64,000 nt of DNA from Stenotrophomonas indicatrix (GCA_041545745.1 CP168152.1:1486001-1550000), one strand, 5' to 3'. Shown: positions 49,599 to 59,008, counted from the first letter of the stretch. Program-made: numbers and translations. The notes: a model not told the origin generated them from the letters alone.

Positions 49599-49627
49599 TA
49601 CTCAACGAATCCTCGCCGGGAGTTCAA
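49599..49627 (-). promoter_or_regulatory. Candidate promoter of the hvfABCX operon
   Basis: Minus strand TTGAAC (49622-49627), 17 bp, TGAGTA (49599-49604). The -35 also contains GAAC, as in many ECF-sigma promoters, but no clear ECF -10 was found. Position fits hvfA (start 49540). Confidence 0.45.
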
Positions 49628-49656
49628 ATTTTCGTGAGAAGTATTGCGATATCAAC

Positions 49657-49687
49657 AAAAAAGGCCGCTGTCGCGAGGACAGCGGCC
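49657..49687 (-). terminator. Terminator after phoU
   Basis: Minus strand GGCCGCTGTCC/GACAGCGGCC hairpin with a TCGC loop and six T's, 35 bp after the phoU stop. It separates the pst/pho transcript from hvfABCX. Confidence 0.85.
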
Positions 49688-49721
49688 ACCTTGGAGTCGA
49701 ATCCGGTGTTGCAGTGCAGTA

Positions 49722-50429
49722 TCAGATATCGCCCGCGCTGGAGGTCTCGTCGCGCTTCTGGCGCGGTGGCAGCGGCTGTTCGCCATGCACCAGGAACCAC
49801 ACGTTCTCGGCGATGTTGGTGGCGTGGTCACCCACGCGCTCCAGATTCTTGGCCATGAACAGCAGATGGGTGCACGGGGTGATGTTGCGCGGGTCTTCCA
49901 TCATGTAGGTCAGCAGCTCGCGGAACAGCGCGGTGTACTGCGCATCCAGGCGGGCGTCGTCCTCGCGCAGTTCCAGCGCGGCATCGGCATCGTTGTCGCG
50001 GTAAGCTGCGATGGCGCGGCGGACCTGCTGCGCAGCCAGACGGCCGAGGGCGCGCAGGCCCTGGATCTGCGGCAGCGGCGGCACCTTGCCCAGCGCGATG
50101 GAGCGCTTGGCGACGTTGGCTGCATAGTCGCCGATGCGTTCGATATCGGCCGGAATGCGCAGGCCGGCGAGAATCTCGCGCAGGTCGCGCGCCATCGGGC
50201 CGCGCAGCGCCAGGCGCATCACGTCGTGGCTGATCTGCTGTTCCAGCGAATCGATCGCTTCATCGTTGGCGATGATGCGATGGGCGGCGTTCTCATCGCG
50301 TTTCTCGATGACGTCCATCGACGCCTCCAGCTGGGCGACGGCCATCTCGCCCATGCGCACGATTTCGGCCACCAGGCGCTGCTGCTCTTCGTCGTAGCTT
50401 TTGACGATGTGGTCGTTGGGAAGGTTCAT
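49722..50429 (-). CDS. phoU: Phosphate transport system regulator PhoU
   Basis: 235 residues, two PhoU helical bundles with repeated metal-binding signatures (ADIERIGDYAANVAKRS, NLERVGDHATNIAENVW). It links the Pst transporter to PhoR and dampens the Pho response when phosphate is high. The start is the ATG at 50429, MNLPNDHIVKSYDEE. Last gene of the pst run; no phoBR in the window. Confidence 0.96.
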   Translation of the reverse strand: MNLPNDHIVKSYDEEQQRLVAEIVRMGEMAVAQLEASMDVIEKRDENAAHRIIANDEAIDSLEQQISHDVMRLALRGPMARDLREILAGLRIPADIERIGDYAANVAKRSIALGKVPPLPQIQGLRALGRLAAQQVRRAIAAYRDNDADAALELREDDARLDAQYTALFRELLTYMMEDPRNITPCTHLLFMAKNLERVGDHATNIAENVWFLVHGEQPLPPRQKRDETSSAGDI

Positions 50430-50443
50430 GGTCTGCAATCCAG

Positions 50444-50466
50444 GTAGAGCCAGGCCGCGCCTGGCT
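50444..50466. repeat. GTAG-headed palindrome between pstB and phoU
   Basis: GTAGAGCCAGG/CCTGGCT stem inside the pst operon, where it could reduce or process read-through into phoU. Confidence 0.6.
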
Positions 50467-50494
50467 GGGACATGTGGCGAAGCGTCAGCGCCGA

Positions 50495-51352
50495 TCAGCC
50501 AAAGCGACCGGTGATGTAATCCTCGGTCTGCTGCTTGGACGGCTGCGAGAAGATCACTTCGGTGCGGTCGTGCTCGATCAGGTCGCCCAGGTACATGAAG
50601 GCGGTGTAATCGGACACGCGTGCGGCCTGCTGCATGTTGTGGGTGACGATCACGATGGTGTATTCGTGCTTCAGCTCTTCCACCAGCTGCTCGATGCGGC
50701 TGGTGGAGATCGGGTCCAGCGCCGAGGTCGGCTCGTCCAGCAGCAGCACCGACGGGCGCAGGGCCACGGCACGGGCGATGCACAGGCGCTGCTGCTGGCC
50801 ACCGGACAGGCCCAGCGCGCTCTGGTTGAGCTTGTCTTTCACTTCGTCCCACAGTGCGCCCTGGCGCAGCGCGTGTTCGACACGGTCGGCCATGTCCGCC
50901 TTGGACAGCTTCTCGTGGTGGCGGATGCCGTAGGCCACGTTCTCGAAGATGGTCATCGGGAACGGCACCGGCTTCTGGAACACCATGCCGACCTTGCTGC
51001 GCAGGCGGTTCATCGGGTACTTCGGCGACAGGATGTTCTCGCCGTCGAGGATCACCTCACCGCGCGCTTCCAGCTTCGGGTACAGCGCGTAGATGCGGTT
51101 GAAGATGCGCAGCAGGGTCGACTTGCCGCAACCGGAGGGACCGATCAGCGCGGTCACGCGCTTTTCCGGGATCTCCAGGTTGATGCCCTTCAGGGCGTGG
51201 AACTTGTCGTAGTAGAAGTCCAGTCCACGCGCGGCGAGCTTGACCGGTGCCGGAGCGTGCAGGTTCTCGTGCGAGGCCGGCACCACGATGCGCTGCATCG
51301 GCACGGCGTTGGAAAGGTCGTTCATGGCGGTATCCACGGAAAGGTCAGTCAT
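50495..51352 (-). CDS. pstB: Phosphate ABC transporter ATPase
   Basis: 285 residues from ATG 51352 ([13 protein letters not shown]). Walker [28 protein letters not shown] signature, Walker [14 protein letters not shown], His switch [17 protein letters not shown] and [22 protein letters not shown] are PstB-typical. It powers high-affinity phosphate uptake. ATG 51352 overlaps the pstA stop by 8 bp; ATG 51325 would give a shorter N-terminus and cannot be excluded. Confidence 0.95.
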   Translation of the reverse strand: MTDLSVDTAMNDLSNAVPMQRIVVPASHENLHAPAPVKLAARGLDFYYDKFHALKGINLEIPEKRVTALIGPSGCGKSTLLRIFNRIYALYPKLEARGEVILDGENILSPKYPMNRLRSKVGMVFQKPVPFPMTIFENVAYGIRHHEKLSKADMADRVEHALRQGALWDEVKDKLNQSALGLSGGQQQRLCIARAVALRPSVLLLDEPTSALDPISTSRIEQLVEELKHEYTIVIVTHNMQQAARVSDYTAFMYLGDLIEHDRTEVIFSQPSKQQTEDYITGRFG

Positions 51353-52208
51353 GGGAGATACGGTTGCGCAGCAGGAAGCCGCGAGCGGCAAGGCTGACAA
51401 GCAACACGAAGACAGTCAGCACCAGGGCACCTGCCCAGGCCAGCACCTGCCAGGATTCATACGGGCTGCCGGCGAACTGGTTCATCACCACGGGCACCGA
51501 GGCCATCGGCTGGAACACGTTGCTGTTCCAGTACTGGTTGCCGAAAGCGGTGAACAGCAGCGGTGCGGTCTCGCCGGAAATGCGTGCCAGCGCCAGCAGG
51601 ATGCCGGTAATGATGCCGGCCGAGGCACTGCGGTACAGCACCTGCACGATCACCTTCCACTGCGGGATGCCCAGCGACAGGGCGGCTTCGCGCATCTGCG
51701 AAGGCACCAGGCGCAGCATCTCGTCGGTGGTGCGCACCACCACCGGCAGCACGATGAATGCCAGCGACAGTGCACCGGCGAACGCGGAGAAGCTGCCGCC
51801 GGTCTGCATCACGTACAGGGTGTAGACGAACAGGCCCAGCACGATGGACGGGGCCGACAGCAGGATGTCGTTGACGAAGCGGACCACGGTGCCGGCCTTG
51901 CGGGCGTTGCCGTACTCGGCCAGCCAGGTGCCGGCCAGCACGCCCAGCGGGGTGCCGATGCCGATCGCCAGTGCACACATCACCGCACTGCCGAAGAAGG
52001 CGTTGGCAAGACCGCCTTCCTGCATTGGCGGCGGTGTCATCTTGGTGAACAGATCCAGGTTGATGCCGGCCAGGCCCTTGGAGGCCAGGGTGAACAGGAT
52101 CCAGCCGAGGAAGAACAGGCCGAACAGCGCAGTGGCGCAGGACATCGTGATGGCGATGACATTGCCGATGCGGCGGCGCAGGTACAGGGAGTCAGCGGTG
52201 CTGGACAT
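51345..52208 (-). CDS. pstA: Phosphate ABC transporter permease PstA
   Basis: 287 residues, six TM segments, with the EAA loop in [22 protein letters not shown]. Forms the Pi channel with PstC in the inner membrane. Its ATG shares one base with the pstC stop. Confidence 0.96.
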   Translation of the reverse strand: MSSTADSLYLRRRIGNVIAITMSCATALFGLFFLGWILFTLASKGLAGINLDLFTKMTPPPMQEGGLANAFFGSAVMCALAIGIGTPLGVLAGTWLAEYGNARKAGTVVRFVNDILLSAPSIVLGLFVYTLYVMQTGGSFSAFAGALSLAFIVLPVVVRTTDEMLRLVPSQMREAALSLGIPQWKVIVQVLYRSASAGIITGILLALARISGETAPLLFTAFGNQYWNSNVFQPMASVPVVMNQFAGSPYESWQVLAWAGALVLTVFVLLVSLAARGFLLRNRISHD

Positions 52209-53176
52209 CAGTTGCCCTCCTTTCGGGACAGGCGCATCAGCATCAGGCGGGCGATGGCGAGCACCACGAAGGTGACGATGAAGAGGACGAAGCCGAGCAG
52301 CAGCAGCGCCGAGCGGTAGGTTTCAGTGGCCTCGCCGAAGTCGTTGGCGATCAGCGCGGCGATGGTGGTGCCCGGTTCCAGCAGCGACGGCGACAGGCGC
52401 ACGCTGTTGCCGATCACGAAGGCGACGGCCATCGTCTCGCCCAGTGCGCGGCCCAGGCCGAGGAACACGCCACCGATCACCGCCGAGCGGGTATAGGGCA
52501 GGACGATGTCCCAGCTCACTTCCCACTTGGTGGAACCCAGCGCGTAGGCCGATTCCTTCAGGCGGGTCGGCACGGTCAGGAACACTTCGCGCATCACCGA
52601 GGAGATGAATGGGATGACCATGATCGCCAGCACGAAACCGGCGGTGAGCATGCCGATGCCCAGCGGCGGGCCCTGGAACACCGGGCCGATGATCGGCCAT
52701 TCGCCCAGGGTTTCGTTGAGGAACGGGGTGACGTACTCGGTCATCACCGGCACCAGCACGAACAGGCCCCACATGCCGTAGATGATCGAGGGAATGCCCG
52801 CCAGCAGTTCGATGGCGGTACCGACCGGACCACGCAGCCAGCGCGGTGCCACTTCGGTGAGGAAGAAGGCGATGCCGAAGCTGACCGGCACGGCGATGAC
52901 CATCGCGATCAGCGCGGTGACCAGGGTGCCGTAGATCGGGGCGAGGGCGCCGAACTTGTTTTCGACCGGATTCCAGTCGGAAGAGAAGAAGAAGCTCAGG
53001 CCCTGCACCTGCAGGGCGTGGCGACCACCCCACAGCATCGACAGTGCGGCGCAGGCCAGTGCGATCAGGACGAAGATGACGGTGCCGACCAGCACCCATC
53101 GGAACAGTTTGTCGTTGCGGGCATCACGCGTGTCACGCGTGGACGGGGCGGCTACAGGCTGGGCGATGGCATTCAT
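52208..53176 (-). CDS. pstC: Phosphate ABC transporter permease PstC
   Basis: 322 residues, six to seven TM segments; FFSSDWNPVENKFGALAPIYGTL and LKESAYALGSTKWEVSWDIVLPY (EAA loop) are PstC signatures. The start is the ATG at 53176, MNAIAQPVAAPST; upstream in-frame residues have no PstC similarity. 82 bp after pstS. Confidence 0.95.
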   Translation of the reverse strand: MNAIAQPVAAPSTRDTRDARNDKLFRWVLVGTVIFVLIALACAALSMLWGGRHALQVQGLSFFFSSDWNPVENKFGALAPIYGTLVTALIAMVIAVPVSFGIAFFLTEVAPRWLRGPVGTAIELLAGIPSIIYGMWGLFVLVPVMTEYVTPFLNETLGEWPIIGPVFQGPPLGIGMLTAGFVLAIMVIPFISSVMREVFLTVPTRLKESAYALGSTKWEVSWDIVLPYTRSAVIGGVFLGLGRALGETMAVAFVIGNSVRLSPSLLEPGTTIAALIANDFGEATETYRSALLLLGFVLFIVTFVVLAIARLMLMRLSRKEGN

Positions 53177-53258
53177 GGGGACGGCAGGGCCAGGAGGGGG
53201 CGGGGCAGCACGATGTTCAGGAGGCGGTGCCCGCACGTGGCGGGCACCGTCGGGTCCA

Positions 53259-54347
53259 TCACTTCAGTTCGGTCGCCCAGTAGGCTTCGATCTGCTTGAC
53301 CAGCTCGGCCGGCAACGGCACGTAGTGCAGTTCGTTGGCCTGGGTCTGGCCGCTTTCGAAGGCCCACTTGAAGAAGGCCAGCGCATCCTGGTTGCGCTTG
53401 GCATCCTTCGGCTTCTTCTGCATCAGCATGAAGTTGGTGGCGGTGATCGGCCACGCCTGCTCGCCCGGGGCGTTGGTGATGACCAGGTTGAAGTCCTTGG
53501 CGCTGGCCCAGTCGGCGCTGGCGGCAGCGGCGGCGAAGGTTTCAGCGTTCGGCTGCACCCAGGTGCCGGCCGCGTTCTGCAGCGAGGTGTATGGCATCGC
53601 GTTCTGCAGGGCATAGGCCAGTTCGACGTAGCCGATCGAGCCCTTGATCTGCTTCACGTAGGAAGCAACGCCTTCATTGCCCTTGCCACCCACGCCGTCC
53701 GGCCACTGCACCGAGGTGCCTTCGCCAACCTTGCTCTTCCACTCCGGGCTGACCTTGGACAGGTAGTTGGAGAAGTTGAAGGTGGTGCCCGAACCATCCG
53801 AACGGTGGACGATGGTGATCTTGCCGTCCGGCAGGGTCACGCCCGGGTTGGCGGCGACGATGGCCGGGTCGTTCCAGGTCTTGACCTTGCCCAGGAAGAT
53901 GTCGGCGAGCAGGGCGCCACTGAGGCGCAGCTTGCCGGCTTCCAGGCCGTCGATGTTGACCACCGGCACCACGCCGCCGATGGCCGACGGGAACTGGGCC
54001 AGGCCAGCCTGGGCCAGTTCGTCGCTGCTCAGCGGCTTGTCGGAGGAGCCGAAATCAACGGTGCCGGCCTTGATCTGGGCGATGCCACCGCCGGAACCGA
54101 TCGACTGGTAGTTGATCTTGGCGCCGGTGGCGGTGTTGTAGTCGGCCGACCACTTGGACACCAGCGGGAAGATGAAGGAGGCGCCGGCTCCGGAGACCTC
54201 CGCGGTCACCTTGTCGCCGGCAGCGGCCGGAGCAGCGGCGCCGTCAGCGGCCGGCTGCTGTGCGGCCTGCTTGTCGCCACCGCAGGCAGACAGGCCCAGG
54301 GCGATGGCCAGGGAAAGGGCGGCAAGGCTGGCCGAGTGCAGTTTCAT
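53259..54347 (-). CDS. pstS: Phosphate-binding lipoprotein PstS
   Basis: 362 residues. Lipobox GLSACGGDK (Cys about 22), a linker of Ala/Pro/Gly, then TAEVSGAGASFIFPLVSKW, YQSIGSGGGIAQI, VHRSDGSGTTFNFSNYL, all phosphate-binding segments. Anchored in the inner membrane, it hands Pi to PstCA. The start is ATG 54347 after GGAG. A second pstS without lipobox lies upstream. Pho-box-like sites at 54400-54437 drive it. Confidence 0.95.
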   Translation of the reverse strand: MKLHSASLAALSLAIALGLSACGGDKQAAQQPAADGAAAPAAAGDKVTAEVSGAGASFIFPLVSKWSADYNTATGAKINYQSIGSGGGIAQIKAGTVDFGSSDKPLSSDELAQAGLAQFPSAIGGVVPVVNIDGLEAGKLRLSGALLADIFLGKVKTWNDPAIVAANPGVTLPDGKITIVHRSDGSGTTFNFSNYLSKVSPEWKSKVGEGTSVQWPDGVGGKGNEGVASYVKQIKGSIGYVELAYALQNAMPYTSLQNAAGTWVQPNAETFAAAAASADWASAKDFNLVITNAPGEQAWPITATNFMLMQKKPKDAKRNQDALAFFKWAFESGQTQANELHYVPLPAELVKQIEAYWATELK

Positions 54348-54363
54348 GGTCACTCCATAGCGG

Positions 54364-54383
54364 GGTAGAGCCGACGGTGTCGG
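54364..54383. repeat. GTAG-headed palindrome in the pstS leader
   Basis: GTAGAGCCGAC/GTCGGC stem between the Pho box and pstS. Confidence 0.55.
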
Positions 54384-54399
54384 CGGATGCGGCTATGAA

Positions 54400-54437
54400 A
54401 TGATGTTTTTGTTACAGCCGTATGACGTCCATGACAG
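54400..54437 (-). promoter_or_regulatory. Candidate tandem PhoB boxes of pstS
   Basis: Minus strand CTGTCAT-GGAC-GTCATAC (54420-54437) followed by CTGTAAC-AAAA-ACATCAT (54400-54417). The second resembles CTGTCAT-N4-CTGTCAT. They are 53-90 bp upstream of the pstS ATG. Confidence 0.55.
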
Positions 54438-54832
54438 AGGTGTCCTGGATCACGTTCTGGCAAGGGTTTCGGGGAATTCGCAGTTGGCCGCCGGGCCGGC
54501 TGCCGGCGCCAACTGCGCTTCTGCGCGGTTCCCGGTGCGGCGGCGCATTGCCGTTGCCCTTGCTCCTGCTCCTGCCTTCCATGACCCCACCGCGCCCCCG
54601 ATGGACTGTCGGACGGCGGTGGGCCGAGCCTACAAGGACGTACTTGCGGCGTGTCCTGCGCAGCCCGGCCCATCGACGCAACAACACATCAACGCAGGCG
54701 CAGCGCCTTTCACGACCAACCGCACAAAAAAGAAGAGCGCCGGACCCCGAAGGATCCAGCGCCCGGTGGGGCCGGCGGGGGAGAGAGGACCCGCCGACCC
54801 CGTTCCTGCGGGGGAACGCCTTGCAACGAAAC
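54438..54832. other. Intergenic stretch between the two pstS genes
   Basis: No gene seen. It holds the terminator of the upstream pstS (54723-54768) and, around 54600-54660, a degenerate version of the centre of the long palindrome family (GCCGAGCCTACAAGGACGTA). Confidence 0.5.
54723..54768 (-). terminator. Terminator of the soluble pstS
   Basis: Minus strand GGCGCTGGATCC/GGGTCCGGCGC-type hairpin with TTCG loop, then TTCTTTTTT. Confidence 0.7.
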
Positions 54833-55852
54833 TCAGTACTTCAGGTTCTGCGTCCAGTAGGTCTCGATCTGGCGCACCAGCGCGTCCGGCAGCGGCACGT
54901 AGTCCAGCTGCTTGGCCTGCGCATCGCCATTCTTGTAAACCCAGCGGAAGAACTCCTGGGTGGCCTTGGCGCCCGCCACGTTCTTCGGCTGCTTGCGCAC
55001 CAGGATGAAGTTGGTGGCGGTGATCGGCCATGCATCAGCGCCCGGGGCGTTGGTCATCACCAGGTAGAAGTCACGGGCGTTGGCCCAGTCGGCGCTGGCC
55101 GCAGCGGCCGAGAACGAGGCGTCCGACGGCTGCACGATCTTGCCGGCTGCGTTCTTCATCGCCGCGTAGGACATCTTGTTCTGCAGTGCGTAGGACAGTT
55201 CGACGTAGCCGATGCCACCCTTGATCTGCTTCACGTAGGCAGCAACGCCTTCGTTGCCCTTGCCGCCGATGCCGGCCGGCCACTGGACCGAGGTGCCTTC
55301 ACCGACCTTGCTCTTCCACTCCGGGCTGACCTTGGACAGGTAGTTGACGAAGTTGAAGGTGGTGCCCGAGCCGTCCGAACGATGGACAATCGTGATCTTG
55401 CCGCTGGGCAGGGTCAGGCCGCTGTTCAGGGCGGCGATGGCCGGGTCGTTCCAAGTGGTGATCTTGCCCAGGAAGATGTTGGCCAGGGTCGGGCCATCCA
55501 GCTTCAGCGCGCCCGGGGCGACGCCCGCGACGTTGATCACCGGCACCACGCCGCCAATCACCGACGGGAACTGGGCCAGGCCGGCGGCAGCCAGCTCTTC
55601 CGGCTTCAGCGGCGCATCGGACGAACCGAAGTCCACGGTCGCGGCCTTGATCTGGGCGATACCACCGCCGGAACCGATCGACTGGTAGTTGACCTTCTTG
55701 CCGGTGGCGGTGCTGTAGTCGGCCGACCACTTGGACATCACCGGATAGATGAACGAGGCGCCCGCGCCGGTGACATCGGCGGCGTTGGCGGCGAACACGG
55801 ACGATGCGGCCAGAATGGCGACGGCGGCGCGCGACTTGAAGGCGTGGATCAC
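54833..55852 (-). CDS. pstS2: Second PstS, soluble periplasmic phosphate-binding protein
   Basis: 339 residues from GTG 55852 (VIHAFKSRAAVAILAASSVF), chosen because AGGAG is 9 nt upstream and a standard signal peptide (ending AANA) follows. The mature part is close to the downstream PstS (GAGASFIYPVMSKWSADY, YQSIGSGGGIAQI, VHRSDGSGTTFNFVNYL) but has no lipobox Cys, so it should be soluble in the periplasm. Own terminator and own Pho-box-like sequence suggest separate expression. Confidence 0.9.
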   Translation of the reverse strand: MIHAFKSRAAVAILAASSVFAANAADVTGAGASFIYPVMSKWSADYSTATGKKVNYQSIGSGGGIAQIKAATVDFGSSDAPLKPEELAAAGLAQFPSVIGGVVPVINVAGVAPGALKLDGPTLANIFLGKITTWNDPAIAALNSGLTLPSGKITIVHRSDGSGTTFNFVNYLSKVSPEWKSKVGEGTSVQWPAGIGGKGNEGVAAYVKQIKGGIGYVELSYALQNKMSYAAMKNAAGKIVQPSDASFSAAAASADWANARDFYLVMTNAPGADAWPITATNFILVRKQPKNVAGAKATQEFFRWVYKNGDAQAKQLDYVPLPDALVRQIETYWTQNLKY

Positions 55853-55942
55853 GGGAGAGACTCCTGGGGTGGTCGAGGGGCGGCTGCCCGACGTTTCGGT
55901 GCACATTCCATAACGGTTCCATGACACGCCCGCGTCTGTCAT

Positions 55943-55960
55943 ATGACGCAGACGTGACAG
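55943..55960 (-). promoter_or_regulatory. Candidate PhoB box of the second pstS
   Basis: Minus strand CTGTCAC-GTCT-GCGTCAT, matching CTGTCAT-N4-CTGTCAT at 11 of 14 positions, 91 bp before the GTG start. A TTATGG -10-like element lies at 55908-55913. Confidence 0.5.
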
Positions 55961-55988
55961 CCGTCATGGCGGTGCCCCAGCCTCCCTG

Positions 55989-56768
55989 TCAGAGCCCGCG
56001 CAACGCCTCCGGAACGGCATAGCGACCGCCGCTGGGCAGCAGTGTCCAGCGCTGCGCAGGTGCCGTCGTGTCGGTTGCATGGCAGTCGTCACCCGCAGCG
56101 ACGCTGATCGTATCGGTGCGCTTTTCGCGCACCAGGATCGGTGCCAGGCCAGGGGGATTGCTGTTGCCCATTTCCAGCGTGCGCTCGAAGCGGCTGAACT
56201 CGCCGGCGCAGCGCGTATCCCATTCGCCGCGACTGCCGCTGACGGCCAGCGGGGCAAGCACCCGGCGCAGCCGTCGGCCATCACGCACGAACAACTGCAG
56301 TTCGGTCTGTGCGAACGGGTTGGGGCCTGAGCTGCCGCTGTAGTCCATGCGCACGCCAAACGCGCGGGTGGCCGGATCCAGTTGCCAGCGTGCCATGTCC
56401 AGGTGGAGCCCGGTGAAGCGCAGCGCATCGCTGCTGACCGCATCGGCCACGCGGGTCCAGGCCAGCGGCCGGCCACTGGCGGTGTCGATCAGCAGAAGAT
56501 CCAGGTCGCCACCGCGCACGTCTTCCGAGGCGGGCGCTGTCCATTGCGCGACGGCCAGCAGGGTCGTGCCGGGCTGCGCGGGCCACGCACGGCAGGCGGT
56601 GCTGTCGGCATCGGTAAAGCGTGCCGTCACTGGCAACGCGCCAGCCGGCAACTGCCGATACGCGACCTCGCGTACGGCCTCTGCATTGTCACAGGCGAGC
56701 GCGGTGGCGGGCAGGGCGGCGAGCAGGGCAGCGCACAGCAGGCGGCGCAGGCGAAGGGAAGTGGGCAT
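55989..56768 (-). CDS. Secreted protein of unknown function in the pho block
   Basis: 259 residues with signal peptide (ending ATALAC). The mature part has several Cys (CDNAE, TACRAW, TRCAGEF, DDCHAT) that may form two disulphides, and a WTRVADAVSSDALRFTGLHLD stretch. No family recognised. It lies between the porin and pstS2, in the same direction, so it may be phosphate-regulated, but about 110 bp separate it from the porin gene and no Pho box was seen. Confidence 0.65.
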   Translation of the reverse strand: MPTSLRLRRLLCAALLAALPATALACDNAEAVREVAYRQLPAGALPVTARFTDADSTACRAWPAQPGTTLLAVAQWTAPASEDVRGGDLDLLLIDTASGRPLAWTRVADAVSSDALRFTGLHLDMARWQLDPATRAFGVRMDYSGSSGPNPFAQTELQLFVRDGRRLRRVLAPLAVSGSRGEWDTRCAGEFSRFERTLEMGNSNPPGLAPILVREKRTDTISVAAGDDCHATDTTAPAQRWTLLPSGGRYAVPEALRGL

Positions 56769-56827
56769 CCCGAAGGTCCATGTCGACAGGGCAGGACATC
56801 ATCGCGCGGCCACCACCTGCCCACAAC

Positions 56828-56858
56828 GACGAAGGCACGGCCGGAGCCGTGCCTTCGT
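56828..56858 (-). terminator. Hairpin after the porin gene
   Basis: CGAAGGCACGGC/GCCGTGCCTTCG perfect stem with a short loop, 20 bp after the porin stop; T-tract weak. Confidence 0.6.
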
Positions 56859-56878
56859 TCGAACGCGTGCTTCCGGTC

Positions 56879-58090
56879 TTACCAGAAGAACTGCGCGCGG
56901 GCTTCCAGGATGTTCGGATCGTCGTTGACGAAACCACGGGCGCTCGAGCTGTACTTCTTGCTGTCGACCATCACGTAGTTGAGCATCAGCTTGAAGTTCG
57001 AGCGCCAGTACCAGTTGGCGCCGACGGTCCAGATGTCCATCTTGCCGCCGAGCACGCCATCGACGATCGGCGGACGGCCGGCCACCGGGTTGGCGGCGAG
57101 GTTGCCGTCGTTCAGATCCATGTGGTCATAGCGCACGCCCAGCTGCCACTGGCCGCCGGCCGGGTTGTTCGGCAGGCCGGTGCCCGGCGTGCCACCCTTG
57201 TAGCTCCAGGTCTCGCCGGTGACGTTCCACACGCCGCTGACGTAGTAGCCGTCACTGGTGTAGTTGTCGTTGGCCAGGCGCTTGGCCTTGCTGGTGTAGT
57301 ACTCGGCCTGGGCCTTGAACGGGCCCTGGAAGTACATCGCTTCGGCGCCAATGGTGCTGACGCGGTCGGTGTCGATCATGTTGCCACTGTCGACCAGGCG
57401 CACGGTGGCCAGGTCGGCGTTGGGACGGGCGCGCACGCGCAGGGTGTCCGCGTCGGTGTCGTAGTCAACATAGCTCAGGCCGAAGTGCAGGACCTGGCCC
57501 TTCTCGTTGATCGGCGCCCAGGTGCCGCGCGCGCCGTAGCCGCTGCCGTGGGCAAGGTTGCGGGTCAGCTCGCGGCCGAAGGCGCTGGCGGTCACCGACC
57601 AGTTGTCCTGGCCGTAGCTATAGGCACCGCCGAGGCGACGGGCGACGGCGTAGGTGTTGGTGACTGCAGCCTTGGAGATGAAGTCGTTGTTCTTGGTGCT
57701 GGACAGTTCTTCCAGGCTGTTGGGCTGCTTGAACTGGCCGACCTGGATGAAGTGGCTGGCATTGCCCAGCAGCTTGTACTTCACGTTGGTGTCGAGGAAC
57801 TTGTCGGCCTTGGCGTCATAGCCGACCACCCACTCCACGTTGCCCGGGCCTTTGCCCTTCAGCACCAGCTCGGCGCGACGCAGTTCGAATTCGCTGTTCT
57901 TGCCGTTGCCGGCGTCACCGCCGTTGAGGTCCACGACGTCATTGTCGTACCAGTTGCCGTCGGCCTGGACCAGGCCTTCGAAGGTGATTTCCGAACCGCC
58001 GATCACATCGATGGCGACTTCGGCGTGGGCGGCCGGCACATACAGCGCAGCAGCCACGGCGACCGTCAGGAGTTGGTGATGCAGTTTCAT
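56879..58090 (-). CDS. oprP: OprP/OprO-type phosphate-selective porin
   Basis: 403 residues: signal peptide (ending AAHA), then FEGLVQADGNWYDND and GNGKNSEFELRRAELVLKGKGPGNVEWVVGYDAKADKFLD, features of OprP/OprO porins, with a C-terminal beta-strand ending ARAQFFW. A 16-strand trimeric channel that passes phosphate or polyphosphate across the outer membrane. The start is the ATG at 58090. Its neighbours are all phosphate genes. A partial Pho-box-like element is upstream. Confidence 0.92.
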   Translation of the reverse strand: MKLHHQLLTVAVAAALYVPAAHAEVAIDVIGGSEITFEGLVQADGNWYDNDVVDLNGGDAGNGKNSEFELRRAELVLKGKGPGNVEWVVGYDAKADKFLDTNVKYKLLGNASHFIQVGQFKQPNSLEELSSTKNNDFISKAAVTNTYAVARRLGGAYSYGQDNWSVTASAFGRELTRNLAHGSGYGARGTWAPINEKGQVLHFGLSYVDYDTDADTLRVRARPNADLATVRLVDSGNMIDTDRVSTIGAEAMYFQGPFKAQAEYYTSKAKRLANDNYTSDGYYVSGVWNVTGETWSYKGGTPGTGLPNNPAGGQWQLGVRYDHMDLNDGNLAANPVAGRPPIVDGVLGGKMDIWTVGANWYWRSNFKLMLNYVMVDSKKYSSSARGFVNDDPNILEARAQFFW

Positions 58091-58143
58091 GGAGAGGAGC
58101 CTTGCAGGCAGGTGGGAAGATGCGCGCAGGCTAAAACGTGAAG

Positions 58144-58161
58144 ATTGCGTAAATGTGACAG
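58144..58161 (-). promoter_or_regulatory. Partial Pho box upstream of the porin gene
   Basis: Minus strand CTGTCAC-ATTT-ACGCAAT; only the first half-site is close to consensus. About 55-70 bp upstream of the ATG. Confidence 0.4.
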
Positions 58162-58256
58162 TTCGCGCACGACCGCGATCCGCCGCAGGCCCCGTCACGG
58201 CTGGGCCCGCCATTGAAACCGGTTACGTATGACGCCCGGATTGCGCCCCGGTTGCA

Positions 58257-58311
58257 GTAGCTCCACGCCATGCGTGGATGGTTTTTCCGCAGATCCACGC
58301 CACGCGTGGAT
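58257..58311. repeat. Two ATCCACGC palindromes (one GTAG-headed)
   Basis: CTCCACGCCATGCGTGGAT and ATCCACGCCACGCGTGGAT in tandem after nth; the first is preceded by GTAG. A BIME-like pair. Confidence 0.7.
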
Positions 58312-58318
58312 GTCATCG

Positions 58319-59008
58319 TCACTCCGCGAGGGTCTTGTCCTTGAACCGGCAAAGATCGGCAATCACGCACCCCGGGCAATCCGGTTTGCGTGCTTTGCAC
58401 ACGTACCGTCCGTGCAGGATCAGCCAGTGGTGCGCATCCAGCAGGAACTCGGCGGGAATCGCTTTGACCAATCGGTCTTCGACCTCGCGCACGTTCTTTC
58501 CTGGCGCAAGCCCGGTGCGGTTGGCGACACGGAAGATATGCGTGTCCACCGCCATCACCGGTTCGCCGAAGGCGGTGTTGAGCACCACGTTGGCGGTCTT
58601 GCGACCGACACCGGGCAGGGCCTCCAGTGCATCGCGATCGCGTGGCACTTCGCCGCCGTGCTTCTCCAGCAGCAGCGCGCAGGTGGCGATCACGTTCTTC
58701 GCCTTCGCGTTGAACAGGCCGATGGTGGCGATGTACTTCTTCAGTCCCTCTTCGCCCAGGGCGAGGATTTTCGCCGGCGTGTTGGCAACCGGGAACAGGC
58801 GACGGGTGGCCTTGTTGACGCCGACGTCGGTGGCCTGCGCCGACAGTGCGACCGCCACCAGCAGTTCGAAGGGAGAGCTGTATTCCAGCTCGGTCTTCGG
58901 ATGCGGGTTGAGTTCGCGCAGGCGGGTGAACATTTCCACCACGTCGGCACGCGGCATCGTATTGCCGCGGCGCGCTGGCGCGCGCGCGGTCTTCTTCGCA
59001 GTCGCCAT
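58319..59008 (-). CDS. nth: Endonuclease III
   Basis: 229 residues. Base-excision repair glycosylase/AP lyase for oxidised pyrimidines. HhH motif LPGVGRKTANVVLNTAFG with catalytic Lys (K in GRK), catalytic Asp in VDTHIFRV, and the FCL 4Fe-4S motif CKARKPDCPGCVIADLC. A basic Lys/Ala N-terminal extension of about 17 residues precedes the core. ATG overlaps the previous gene's TAA. Confidence 0.96.
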   Translation of the reverse strand: MATAKKTARAPARRGNTMPRADVVEMFTRLRELNPHPKTELEYSSPFELLVAVALSAQATDVGVNKATRRLFPVANTPAKILALGEEGLKKYIATIGLFNAKAKNVIATCALLLEKHGGEVPRDRDALEALPGVGRKTANVVLNTAFGEPVMAVDTHIFRVANRTGLAPGKNVREVEDRLVKAIPAEFLLDAHHWLILHGRYVCKARKPDCPGCVIADLCRFKDKTLAE

